From Janthinobacterium sp. (GTDB lineage: Bacteria; Pseudomonadota; Gammaproteobacteria; Burkholderiales; Burkholderiaceae_D), in contig PKWL01000134.1 in NCBI GenBank assembly GCA_003133225.1, forward strand, positions 1 to 43,151: a stretch of 43,151 nt of DNA, in the 5' to 3' direction. The translations under genes and the position numbers were made by a program. Under the pieces are notes generated by a model. It saw only the letters and a list, made by a program, of their open reading frames with translations. It was not told the DNA's origin and ran no database searches. Positions 24,137 through 32,262 of this stretch are shown piece after piece. Position 1 is the stretch's first letter. Each line of letters opens with the position of its first letter.

Positions 24137-27118
24137 TCACGCATGAAACTTGGCGTCCGCCGCGAGCGTGGAAGTCCATGGTTCGATTTCCACCAGACAG
24201 GAATTCGAACCCATGCCCTCCGTTCCCTGCACTTGCTGTCGTGGAGGCGTGAGCAGGTTGACACAGCCGCCCCGGTCGGCCCAACCCATCGGATCGGGGA
24301 CGGGATCGAAGACTGCACACGACTCGAACGCGTGAATCACGCCTGGCATCATCAACGGTGAGATGTCAGCGACGCAAATTACGGCGCCGCGGTCGTTGAA
24401 GATACGAATCAAGTCATGCTGCAAGATGCTGCGCTTGGCTGCATTCTCCGGGTGAATCCGCATCACCCAGTAAGAGTAGCCGTCGATCAGAACGCGGTGA
24501 TCCTCGATGTCGTTGATGGTGCTGCCCTTGCCGTCCGAATAGGTGTGAAAGCTGTAGCGCGAGTGCGCCGAAATCATCTGAAGCGGATACTTCGCTACCA
24601 GATCCTTGGTCTGCAGGCCTTCCCACGAAGGAATATAGCGATTCAAGGCCGGACGCTCCGGGTTATTCGGATCGCCGCGCAAAATCGACGAGGGGATGAA
24701 CTCGATCTTGCCGGACTGGGTCGCCAACCCTTTACCAAATTGCCCTGAATACTGCGAAGGCAACGGATGCGGCTCGGGCACGTCCTTCAAGTGGTCCTTG
24801 GCATACCAGTTCATGCTGACCGGCTCACGCGTTTCTTCCGGCTCGCCTGGCACCACGTAGTAGCCCTTCTTTAAGAACGCTTTCCAGGAAATTTCTTTGG
24901 AAATATCCGCCGAATGGAACACCCGCTTGGCCCAGTCCAGCTCGCTGCAGCCTTCGGTAAACAGCGCACCTAGGCCCAGGCGGCTCAAGACATCGGCGAA
25001 GATCTGGTAATCGGACTTGGACTCCCCCAGCGGCTCGATGCATTTGTGCTGCATGACGATCGTGCGATGGTTAAGTTGGCCGGTTCCATGATGTATATAA
25101 CCCTGGCATCCGGCAGTCTCGCCGATATCCCAGCGCTCTAGCGCCGTGCAGGCCGGCAAGATGACGTCGGCGAACGGCGTGTCGCCCTCCATGTAAATCG
25201 CCTGGGAAACCAGACACTCGATGGAATCATGACGATAGGCGTCGATGTAACGCTTGGAATTGGCCACCGTGCCGAACGAGGCGCCACCATAGTGCCAGAT
25301 CATATGCACCTTGGAATAGCCGGGCATTGGGTACTCAAAGGGCGCAAATTGCGCTTCCATCGACACACCGTCCCACATGTATCCCTTGGCATAGCCTTCG
25401 GTGATCGCTTCCGGCAGGCGCTGGCGCGGAATCATCTGCTTGACCGGATTCATGGTCAGCACATGCGGCATGCGCGTGTAATTGTTGATGGCCGATGCGG
25501 TGAAGTTGAGTTCGCCAGATATCCCACCTTCGGCGTAGCCGGGAAAGTAGTGGTAGTTGTCGACGGGGGTGCCGAACTGCATATTGCCGAAGTTGATACC
25601 CGGCTTGCCCCAACCTTGCATCGCCATCATCATGATCATACTGCGCGCCCATTGCGTGCCGGTGGCATTGCGGCAGGCACCGCCGAGTCCTGTACCCAAG
25701 CCGCCGACGGCGAGGTAGGTCTTTTTCTTGCCCCACGCCCGCGCCAGTGCGCGCACCACGTGCGCAGGCACGCCGGTTTCGTCGGCCTGCCATTCCGGAG
25801 TCTTAGGAATGCCGTCGTCGGTGCCGCGCAGGTAGGCGGCCCACTGGTCAAAACCAGTGGTGCGATTAGCTACATACTCCTTGTCGTACAATCCCTCAGC
25901 TAACCAAACATTCATAATTGCGTGCGCCAATGCGGGATCGGTGGCCGCCTTGATCGGAATCCAGCGTCCGCCGAACAGCTGCGCGGTACTATTGCAATGC
26001 GGGTCGATGTGCACAAATTCGATGCCGACTTCCTTGGCCCAGAAGCGCCGCTGGGTACCTTCAAAACCCGCATAGCCGCCGCTGGTGGATTCCGGATCGC
26101 TGGACCAGAAAACCATCATCTCGGCTTCCTTGAGCGCGTCTTCCACCGTGCCGTAATGTGAAGGCAAACCTAGGCGCAAGGCATTACCGAAATGGTGCGT
26201 GGCGCCCCAGTACCAGCCCTCCCAACTATCCGGATTGTGATGTATTCGTGTAAAACCAATTAAATTTCCAAAGCGCAACATGGAGCTGAGGTAATACCCC
26301 ACGTTTCCCCATTGGTGATGGGAATGATGCTGGATGGTCATTGATCCGGGACCATGTTCGGTCTTTTGTCGCTGGATCTCGCCGCTGACGATATCGAGCG
26401 CCTCATCCCAGCTGATGCGTTCATAGCCGGAGATGCCGCGATTCTGCGGATTACGCTCGCCCTTGGGATCGAAATCGACCCGCTTCATCGGATAGAGAAT
26501 TCGATCCGATGAATATACTTGCGACTTCAGGGTCAAGGTATGCGGACAGACAGTCGCGCGGCGCCATGGAGTAAAGCGCTTGCCACGCGCATTGATCGAC
26601 CAACTGGGCGCGTCCGATTCATCGAGGTCGATCGGCGTGCAACGCAGGATGCGGCCGTCCTTGACATATACAAACAGCGGTCCGCCGTTGGTATTGGTCG
26701 TGTAACGCTGGGAACCGTCCGGCATGCGCGTTCCCATTTCCAGCTTCGACGTCTCGATCTTGTTCATCAATTGCATGAACCAGACGCAGAGCGCATCCGG
26801 CCCCATCACCATCACCCGCATGTTCTTAGCGGCATGCACAATTTCGCCATAGTCAGCCGGCGGCTTGAGAAAGATGAGTGCGGTTCGCAGATCGCGGAAC
26901 TGCAAGGTCACATCCGGCTGAGGGTGCAAACCGGAGCTAGAGGACACCTTGCCATTGGTGAAGGTGTAGCTGCGACCGATGCTGCCGTCTTTCAGGCGAA
27001 TTTGTACGGCAAGGTTGTGGCGCCGCATCTCTTTGCGAAATTCCGGATACTTCTTGGCGGTAAGCCGCAAAACGTGCGGTATGGCAAACAAGATAGTCTT
27101 CAGGATCGTTTTCTTCAC
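24137..27118 (-). CDS. Catalytic subunit of a transhydroxylase/resorcinol-hydroxylase-type molybdoenzyme with N-terminal SCP2-like domain
   Basis: A 993-residue Mo-bis-pyranopterin oxidoreductase of the DMSO-reductase superfamily. From about residue 141 on it follows the large subunit of Pelobacter pyrogallol-phloroglucinol transhydroxylase almost segment by segment (GGPLFVYVKDGR, DPKGERNPQ, SHHQWGNVGY, HNPDSWEGW, FPGYAEGGISG, ESCAVFDP). The active-site set is kept: H267, D297 and Mo-ligand S298, and Y528, for His144, Asp174, Ser175 and Tyr404. Like that enzyme it lacks an N-terminal Fe-S Cys motif. Residues 1-125 are extra and look like an SCP2/sterol-carrier-type domain (FTNGKVSSSSGLHPQPDVTL, FLKPPADYGEI). 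No Tat signal, so cytoplasmic. The closest known activities are pyrogallol transhydroxylation and, in Azoarcus, resorcinol hydroxylation; the SCP2-like part suggests a hydrophobic substrate. Confidence 0.93.
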   Translation of the reverse strand: MKKTILKTILFAIPHVLRLTAKKYPEFRKEMRRHNLAVQIRLKDGSIGRSYTFTNGKVSSSSGLHPQPDVTLQFRDLRTALIFLKPPADYGEIVHAAKNMRVMVMGPDALCVWFMQLMNKIETSKLEMGTRMPDGSQRYTTNTNGGPLFVYVKDGRILRCTPIDLDESDAPSWSINARGKRFTPWRRATVCPHTLTLKSQVYSSDRILYPMKRVDFDPKGERNPQNRGISGYERISWDEALDIVSGEIQRQKTEHGPGSMTIQHHSHHQWGNVGYYLSSMLRFGNLIGFTRIHHNPDSWEGWYWGATHHFGNALRLGLPSHYGTVEDALKEAEMMVFWSSDPESTSGGYAGFEGTQRRFWAKEVGIEFVHIDPHCNSTAQLFGGRWIPIKAATDPALAHAIMNVWLAEGLYDKEYVANRTTGFDQWAAYLRGTDDGIPKTPEWQADETGVPAHVVRALARAWGKKKTYLAVGGLGTGLGGACRNATGTQWARSMIMMMAMQGWGKPGINFGNMQFGTPVDNYHYFPGYAEGGISGELNFTASAINNYTRMPHVLTMNPVKQMIPRQRLPEAITEGYAKGYMWDGVSMEAQFAPFEYPMPGYSKVHMIWHYGGASFGTVANSKRYIDAYRHDSIECLVSQAIYMEGDTPFADVILPACTALERWDIGETAGCQGYIHHGTGQLNHRTIVMQHKCIEPLGESKSDYQIFADVLSRLGLGALFTEGCSELDWAKRVFHSADISKEISWKAFLKKGYYVVPGEPEETREPVSMNWYAKDHLKDVPEPHPLPSQYSGQFGKGLATQSGKIEFIPSSILRGDPNNPERPALNRYIPSWEGLQTKDLVAKYPLQMISAHSRYSFHTYSDGKGSTINDIEDHRVLIDGYSYWVMRIHPENAAKRSILQHDLIRIFNDRGAVICVADISPLMMPGVIHAFESCAVFDPVPDPMGWADRGGCVNLLTPPRQQVQGTEGMGSNSCLVEIEPWTSTLAADAKFHA

Positions 27119-27198
27119 TTTGCTTCTCCTATTTCTCTGTCAGATTTCCCAACAATTCACTTCTAAGCAGCGCCCAATGCGAAATACCTGCGCCTGCC

Positions 27199-29661
27199 TC
27201 AACTGAGCCACATTGCAGCGTTGCCCACTCTCTCCGACGGATCGAATGCGGCGCCTCCCGTCTGGTACTTCGTCTTCGTTGTGGTTTCTTGCACGAGGAG
27301 AAATGTGGCCAGTGCGGGCAGCAAGATCAAGGCACCGAGCATGTTCCAGACGAACATGAAGGCCAGCAGGATTCCCATATCCGCCTGGAACTTGATCGGC
27401 GAGAAGGCCCAGGTGGCAACGGCGATGCCCAAGGTGATGCCGGTCAGCACCACCACTTTGCCGGTGAACAACAAAGCCTGGTAATAGGCTTGCGACAGAC
27501 TCATGCCGCTGCGCAGACGCGCCAGGGTCACGGTCATCACGTACAACGCATAGTCGACGCCGATGCCAACCCCAAGTGCAATGACGGGCAAGGTCGCGAC
27601 CTTGACGCCAATGCCGAGAACAACCATCAAAGCTTCGCAAAGGATGGAAGTCAGCATCAATGGCAGAACAGCGCACAGCACCGCACGCCAGGAGCGGAAG
27701 GTCACGAAGGCCAGGAGAATGACGGCCACATAGACCAAAATGAGCATCAGTACGTTGGCGCGCTTGACTACGATGTTGGTGGCCGCCTCAAAACCGGCGT
27801 TGCCCGCAGCAGAGAGAAATTGCACATCCGTTGTATTGTTGGCGGCAGCAAATTGTTCGACCGCATGCACCACGTTGTCCAGGGTATCTGCCTTATGGTC
27901 CTTGAGGTAGGCAAAGACCGTGAGCAGATCACAATTTTGATTGAACAGCTCGCGCGGCGCGCGGGTGGCGATCGCGTTCAGCATCCCTTGGGTGCGCGGC
28001 AAGTCGTACCACTTCAGACTGCCCTCGTTCATGCCGGCAGCGGCCCGCTTGGCGAGGGAGGCAAAAGACATGGTGGTCTCGACGCCAGAAACCTCGCCCA
28101 ATTTGGATTCGAGCGCGTCGACCTGGGCCAAGGTTTTGTATTGCACGCATTGAAACTGCGGCGTTTTTACCATCACGACGTAGATGTCGCTGCTCGCCGC
28201 GTAGTTGGCCACCATGAAGGCGTTGTCGCGGTTGTAGCGCGAATCGGAGCGCAACTCCGGTGCGCCTGGGTCGAGATCTCCGATCTTCAAGTTCATGCTG
28301 ATGACGAAGCCGCCGACGCCTAGCAAGACGGCCAAGGCGATCGCCAGCGCGGCGTATCGGCGCCGGGTGAACAAATCGAGAAAGGCCCAGAAGAAATGCT
28401 TTTTGTGCCCGCCATCCTTCATCTCAGCGAGCTCCGTCTTCATGCTGCGGCGTGCCGCCTTGGGGCTCACGCCCGTAAAGGAGAGCAAGATGGGCAGGAG
28501 AACGAGGTTAGTGAAGATCAGCACGGCGACGCCCATGCTGGCGGTGATGGCGAGGTCCTGAATCACCGGGATATCGATGATCATCAACACGGCAAAGCCA
28601 ACGGCATCGGCAAGCAGCGCTGTCGTCCCCGCCAGAAAAAGGCGACGGAAAGTGTAACGCGCTGCCACCAGACGGTGCGTGCCGCGGCCGATGTCTTGCA
28701 TGATGCCGTTCATTTTCTGGGCACCGTGGCTCATGCCGATCGCAAAGACCAGGAAAGGAACGAGCACCGAGTAAGGGTCAAGCTCGTAGCCTAGAGTGGG
28801 CAGCAGGCCGAGCAACCAGATGACCGCCACCAGCGAACAAGCGACGACGAGCAGCGTGCTCCTGAGGCAGCGCGTATTCCAATACAGCACCGCAGCGCAG
28901 ATGGCGATGGCGACGGCAAAAAAGATGAGCACCTGCAATAGGCCGTCGATCAAATCGCCAACCACCTTGGCAAAGCCGGTGATGTGGATCTTAATCTTGT
29001 CCGATTCGTATTTCAGGCGCAGCTGCTCCAGACGCTGCGAAAATTCACGATAGTTGATGCGTTTGCCGTTTTCCGTCTCATATAGGGGCAACAGAATGAT
29101 GGAAGACTTAAAGTTGCTAGCGACGAGTTGGCCGATTTCGCCGGAACGTTCGATATTGGCACGCACTTTGTCAAGACTCGCGGCCGACCCGTTGTAGTCG
29201 TCAGGAATGACCGGTCCGCCATCAAGGCCCTCTTCCGTGACACCAGCCCAGCGTACCGATGGCATCCACAGCGACTTCACATAGGAGCGATCGACACCGG
29301 GAATTAGGAATAGTTCGTCGTTAAGTTTGCGCAAGGTCTCCAGGTATTGGGCGTCGACGATCGTGCCGTCGCGAACCTCGACGGCTATTCGCACGCTATT
29401 GCCCAATCCCGCCAACTCACCCTTGTTCTTCTGGTAATTGACGACGAATGGATGCTTGCTGGGAATCATCTTCTCAAAGCTGGCATTGAGCTTTAGCCCC
29501 AGCGCCTGGTAGCCGAGAATGAGCGTAATCAGGGCGCAGATCGCCATGAAGGCGAAGCGATGGTTGAAAATGAGGCGCTCACCTAAGGTCCCCGATTGCT
29601 GGTCGAAGTTCCTGATGTCGTCGATGACGGGATGCTCTGCGAGTGGGCTGCCGTGTGTCAT
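27199..29661 (-). CDS. MMPL/RND-family transporter (hydrophobe exporter/trafficking type)
   Basis: An 820-residue membrane protein with the two-fold RND layout. There is one N-terminal membrane helix (about 32-52), a large periplasmic loop (about 55-225), five to six helices (about 228-400), a second periplasmic loop (about 440-625) and a final helix set (about 630-800) with GVGIGVDYALYVMTV and GMSHGAQKMNG marking the paired helix-4-like motifs. This is the MMPL/HAE3-like branch found for lipids and hydrophobic molecules, not the tripartite drug pump. Its ATG overlaps the stop of the YCF48-like gene (ATGA), indicating coupled translation, and the molybdoenzyme gene follows after 80 bp. A collapsed paralogue lies at 40435-40840. 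Confidence 0.92.
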   Translation of the reverse strand: MTHGSPLAEHPVIDDIRNFDQQSGTLGERLIFNHRFAFMAICALITLILGYQALGLKLNASFEKMIPSKHPFVVNYQKNKGELAGLGNSVRIAVEVRDGTIVDAQYLETLRKLNDELFLIPGVDRSYVKSLWMPSVRWAGVTEEGLDGGPVIPDDYNGSAASLDKVRANIERSGEIGQLVASNFKSSIILLPLYETENGKRINYREFSQRLEQLRLKYESDKIKIHITGFAKVVGDLIDGLLQVLIFFAVAIAICAAVLYWNTRCLRSTLLVVACSLVAVIWLLGLLPTLGYELDPYSVLVPFLVFAIGMSHGAQKMNGIMQDIGRGTHRLVAARYTFRRLFLAGTTALLADAVGFAVLMIIDIPVIQDLAITASMGVAVLIFTNLVLLPILLSFTGVSPKAARRSMKTELAEMKDGGHKKHFFWAFLDLFTRRRYAALAIALAVLLGVGGFVISMNLKIGDLDPGAPELRSDSRYNRDNAFMVANYAASSDIYVVMVKTPQFQCVQYKTLAQVDALESKLGEVSGVETTMSFASLAKRAAAGMNEGSLKWYDLPRTQGMLNAIATRAPRELFNQNCDLLTVFAYLKDHKADTLDNVVHAVEQFAAANNTTDVQFLSAAGNAGFEAATNIVVKRANVLMLILVYVAVILLAFVTFRSWRAVLCAVLPLMLTSILCEALMVVLGIGVKVATLPVIALGVGIGVDYALYVMTVTLARLRSGMSLSQAYYQALLFTGKVVVLTGITLGIAVATWAFSPIKFQADMGILLAFMFVWNMLGALILLPALATFLLVQETTTKTKYQTGGAAFDPSERVGNAAMWLS

Positions 29662-30746
29662 TTCGTTTGCCCGCTTTGGTCAACGCTGACGCGCGTCAAT
29701 CCGCGCACGCCTGATACCACAAGGGCGCCATCGGCAGCTTGGGTAATGCCGGTCAAGGGTGACGGCTTGGCCACCGGCACCTGCTTGAAGCTGATGCCGC
29801 CATCACGGCTGACCAGGATACGGCCGGCCGCATCCACTAAAGCCAAAGAGCCATCTTTGAGTCGGGTACCGGCGGTCAACGTGTTGGCGGCTCCGGTTTC
29901 AGTCTTATGCCAGTCTTCGCCATCCACCTTCCAATAGGCGTTGCCGCGCAGGCCGAAAACATTGAGGCGCTCTTTGTCACCCAACAGAACGCCGAAAAAA
30001 GTTCCGGCATAGGGGGTGTCGACTTCTTCAAACGTGGCGATGCCGTCGCGAGAATGGAACAGGGCACCCTGTTCGCCGGCGATATAGACATCTTTTCCGA
30101 TCGTGCTAATGCTGTACAAGTGTTTGCCTTTTGGATTGTGAATATTTTGGCGAAGGGACGACCATGACTTGCCACCGTCCGTGGTGGCCAGAACCAGACC
30201 GTACGCGCCAACCACCAGACCGATGCTCTCATCGAAGAAATGGACATCGAAAAAAGGCTTGTCCGGTCCATCGGTAACGAGGGCCTGGGCCTCCGCCAGC
30301 TGACGCCGGCTCTCATCGCTGCTGTCGCCCGATGTCTGTTTGGCGACGGCGCTGATGACTAACTGTGCGACCTGGCGACCCTCGAGCTGTTTTACCCAAG
30401 TTGCACCGGCATCGGCGCTATGCAATACAATGCCGCTGTGGCCCACCGCCCAACCCATGCGAGCGGTCGGAAAATTCAAATTTGTAATGGAAACGCTGAC
30501 CGGTACTTGCGCCTGCATCCACGACTTGCCGCCATCGTCGGAGTAGAGGATGACACCGCGCTCACCCCCGGCAACCAGGCGGGAACCAGCACGCGTCACC
30601 GCCAGCATCACGGCATTCACCGCGCGACTGCTCATCACCGCCGCTCGGTCTAGAACATCAGGCTCGGCATTCGCCATGCTCGCGCATATCAGCTGGCTGG
30701 CAGCCGCCACGACTAAGAGGCGGGTTAGCAGCTTGGATCTAATCAT
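29658..30746 (-). CDS. Periplasmic YCF48-like beta-propeller protein
   Basis: 362 residues with a signal peptide (MIRSKLLTRLLVVAAASQLI, cleavage near NAEP at about 28). The rest is repeated sialidase/YCF48-type blades: SDDGGKSW (about 69), HSADAGATW (about 108), TTDGGKSW (about 189), HSRDGIATFE and SRDGGISF. Such BNR-like Asp-box repeats build a propeller. Proteins of this kind recur with DUF1302, DUF1329 and MMPL transporters in catabolic loci of proteobacteria, and the role is thought to be periplasmic assistance to the transporter. The exact function is unknown. It overlaps the RND gene by 4 bp. Confidence 0.88.
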   Translation of the reverse strand: MIRSKLLTRLLVVAAASQLICASMANAEPDVLDRAAVMSSRAVNAVMLAVTRAGSRLVAGGERGVILYSDDGGKSWMQAQVPVSVSITNLNFPTARMGWAVGHSGIVLHSADAGATWVKQLEGRQVAQLVISAVAKQTSGDSSDESRRQLAEAQALVTDGPDKPFFDVHFFDESIGLVVGAYGLVLATTDGGKSWSSLRQNIHNPKGKHLYSISTIGKDVYIAGEQGALFHSRDGIATFEEVDTPYAGTFFGVLLGDKERLNVFGLRGNAYWKVDGEDWHKTETGAANTLTAGTRLKDGSLALVDAAGRILVSRDGGISFKQVPVAKPSPLTGITQAADGALVVSGVRGLTRVSVDQSGQTK

Positions 30747-30783
30747 GGCATCACCTTCTATTTGCTCGGCTCGCGAGCGGCCC

Positions 30784-30811
30784 GCCGGGGGGAGTCACGT
30801 CCCGCCCCGGC
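30784..30811 (-). terminator. GC-rich intercistronic hairpin between the DUF1329 and YCF48 genes
   Basis: A perfect 7-bp GC stem (GCCGGGG at 30784-30790, CCCCGGC at 30805-30811) with a 14-nt loop lies in the 134-bp gap, the largest gap within the envelope module. No T-run follows, so it is more likely an mRNA-processing or attenuation element than a full terminator. It might set the ratio of the abundant envelope proteins to downstream enzymes. Confidence 0.35.
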
Positions 30812-30880
30812 TAGTTAGGCTACTGGTAATAAAACTGCGGGGCGGTCCAGGCTTTTCACCAAACCTGGTGCCACTTTGGC

Positions 30881-32245
30881 TTAGCGCATACCGGCGCCGG
30901 CAAGCGCGTCGGCCGAAAAATAGCTGTCCGGACGGCGCGGCACGATCTTGTACTGTTCCTTCTGGTCGTTGTAGAGATTGTTGACGATCCAGGATCCCGC
31001 CTGCAGGTTGAACACCGTAAAGGTCGTCGACACCACGGCAGGGATTTCCGGTGCCACGAACGGCACGGCATGCTGGGTGCGCCAAAGTTTGCCCTCGGAG
31101 TCGTAGCCGTCGACCAGCAGCACTGACCAGCTGTCTTCATCAACGTAGAAGCGTTTCTTCGGCACGGCGTGACGTTTACCCGGGGCCAAGCTCGCCTCAA
31201 CGACCCAGACCCGGTGGAGTTCCCATCGCATCTTGTCGGAGTTCAGGTGATGGGGCGACAGCACGTCGGCGGTCTTGGCAAGCAAGAAGCGATTGTTGTT
31301 GTAAGGCACGTACATTTCGCGCTTGCCCACCAACTTCCAATCGTAGCGCTCAAGCGAGCCAAGGAACATGAATACTTCGTCGAAGTAATTCATGCCGGAG
31401 GAGACAAAATCAGGCGTGTCGAAGGCGATGGTCGGCGCGCGGCGCACGCGGCGCTGACCAGAGAGATATTGCCATGCTTGGCGTTCCTTGCTACCTAGGT
31501 CGAGCGGGTCGCGCAGCAAGATCTGCTCGCCGGCCTTGAACGGCGGCTCGGTCTGAGTTTGGCGCATCAGCAAAAAATCGCTATCTTTGCCCTTCTCACC
31601 CGAACCGTCCTTGTAATAGTAAGGGAACTGGTGTTCGTCGGTGGCGGCGACCGCCATGGAGTGCTTGCCGTCAGCCGAACCTACCCAGACACGGAAAGGT
31701 AATTCCGCCGATACCCCGCGCCAGCGCAATAGGTGATTCCACATCACTTCGGAACCATCTTTGGGAATCGGGAAGGGAATTCCGCCGTAAGCGCCCTCCA
31801 GCGATAAGCCGTTGTGCGTGGTTTTGGCTCGGGTCGCATTCTTATACGTGTTGTCGTACACCCATTGTGGCGCAGCCGCCGTGCGGTGGGCCGGATACAC
31901 ATCAATGCGGAAACTGTCGGGATACTTCTTTAGCAGCGCCCGTTCGCCGTCAGACAGTTTATCGCCGAACTGCGCCTCGTTCTTTGCCGAAATTTGCAGG
32001 ATCGGCTTTTCGTTGGGGAAAGGGTCCGCACGAGGATCGCCGTCCTTATAGCCCGCAGGTACCGCGGTAAGACCGCCGTCCCAGGATGGAATGGTGCGTT
32101 CCTTATTGCCTGCCTTCTCGCCTCCCAATGGAGTCAAAGTCGTTTTCAGCATCGCCGCATTGTCCGGCGTAACGCCGGCAAAGGCCGGCACGATGGACGT
32201 GAATGCCGCCACGACGGCAGCCGTAATTAGGGTGCTCTTGATCAT
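30881..32245 (-). CDS. DUF1329 periplasmic protein
   Basis: 454 residues from the ATG at 32245, with AAGGAGA 8 nt upstream; a TTG at 32266 is less likely. A signal peptide is evident (MIKSTLITAAVVAAFTSIVP then AFAG). Family hallmarks include LTPLGGEKAGNKE, RIDVYPAHRTAAAPQWVYDN, EGAYGGIPFPIPKDG and the repeated RRVRRAPTIAFDTP. The fold and biochemical role of DUF1329 are not established as far as I know; it is nearly always next to DUF1302 in loci for hydrophobic compounds. 17 bp separate it from the DUF1302 gene. A clear paralogue is at 41108-42472. Confidence 0.93.
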   Translation of the reverse strand: MIKSTLITAAVVAAFTSIVPAFAGVTPDNAAMLKTTLTPLGGEKAGNKERTIPSWDGGLTAVPAGYKDGDPRADPFPNEKPILQISAKNEAQFGDKLSDGERALLKKYPDSFRIDVYPAHRTAAAPQWVYDNTYKNATRAKTTHNGLSLEGAYGGIPFPIPKDGSEVMWNHLLRWRGVSAELPFRVWVGSADGKHSMAVAATDEHQFPYYYKDGSGEKGKDSDFLLMRQTQTEPPFKAGEQILLRDPLDLGSKERQAWQYLSGQRRVRRAPTIAFDTPDFVSSGMNYFDEVFMFLGSLERYDWKLVGKREMYVPYNNNRFLLAKTADVLSPHHLNSDKMRWELHRVWVVEASLAPGKRHAVPKKRFYVDEDSWSVLLVDGYDSEGKLWRTQHAVPFVAPEIPAVVSTTFTVFNLQAGSWIVNNLYNDQKEQYKIVPRRPDSYFSADALAGAGMR

Positions 32246-32262
32246 GTAAATGTCTCCTTTTT

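Noticed and set aside
24137..27118. Assignment as formate dehydrogenase, nitrate reductase or acetylene hydratase
   Set aside because: No N-terminal Fe-S Cys motif and no Cys/SeCys Mo ligand; the Asp-Ser pair and His/Tyr positions match the transhydroxylase group instead.
24137..27118. A cyclohexenone-hydratase-type (xanthine-oxidase family) Mo enzyme
   Set aside because: That type has separate 2Fe-2S, FAD and MCD subunits; the architecture here is DMSO-reductase superfamily with a multi-cluster beta subunit.
27289..28323. 344-aa plus-strand frame opposite the RND transporter
   Set aside because: Low-complexity His/Gln/Asp-rich translation typical of antisense of membrane-helix codons.
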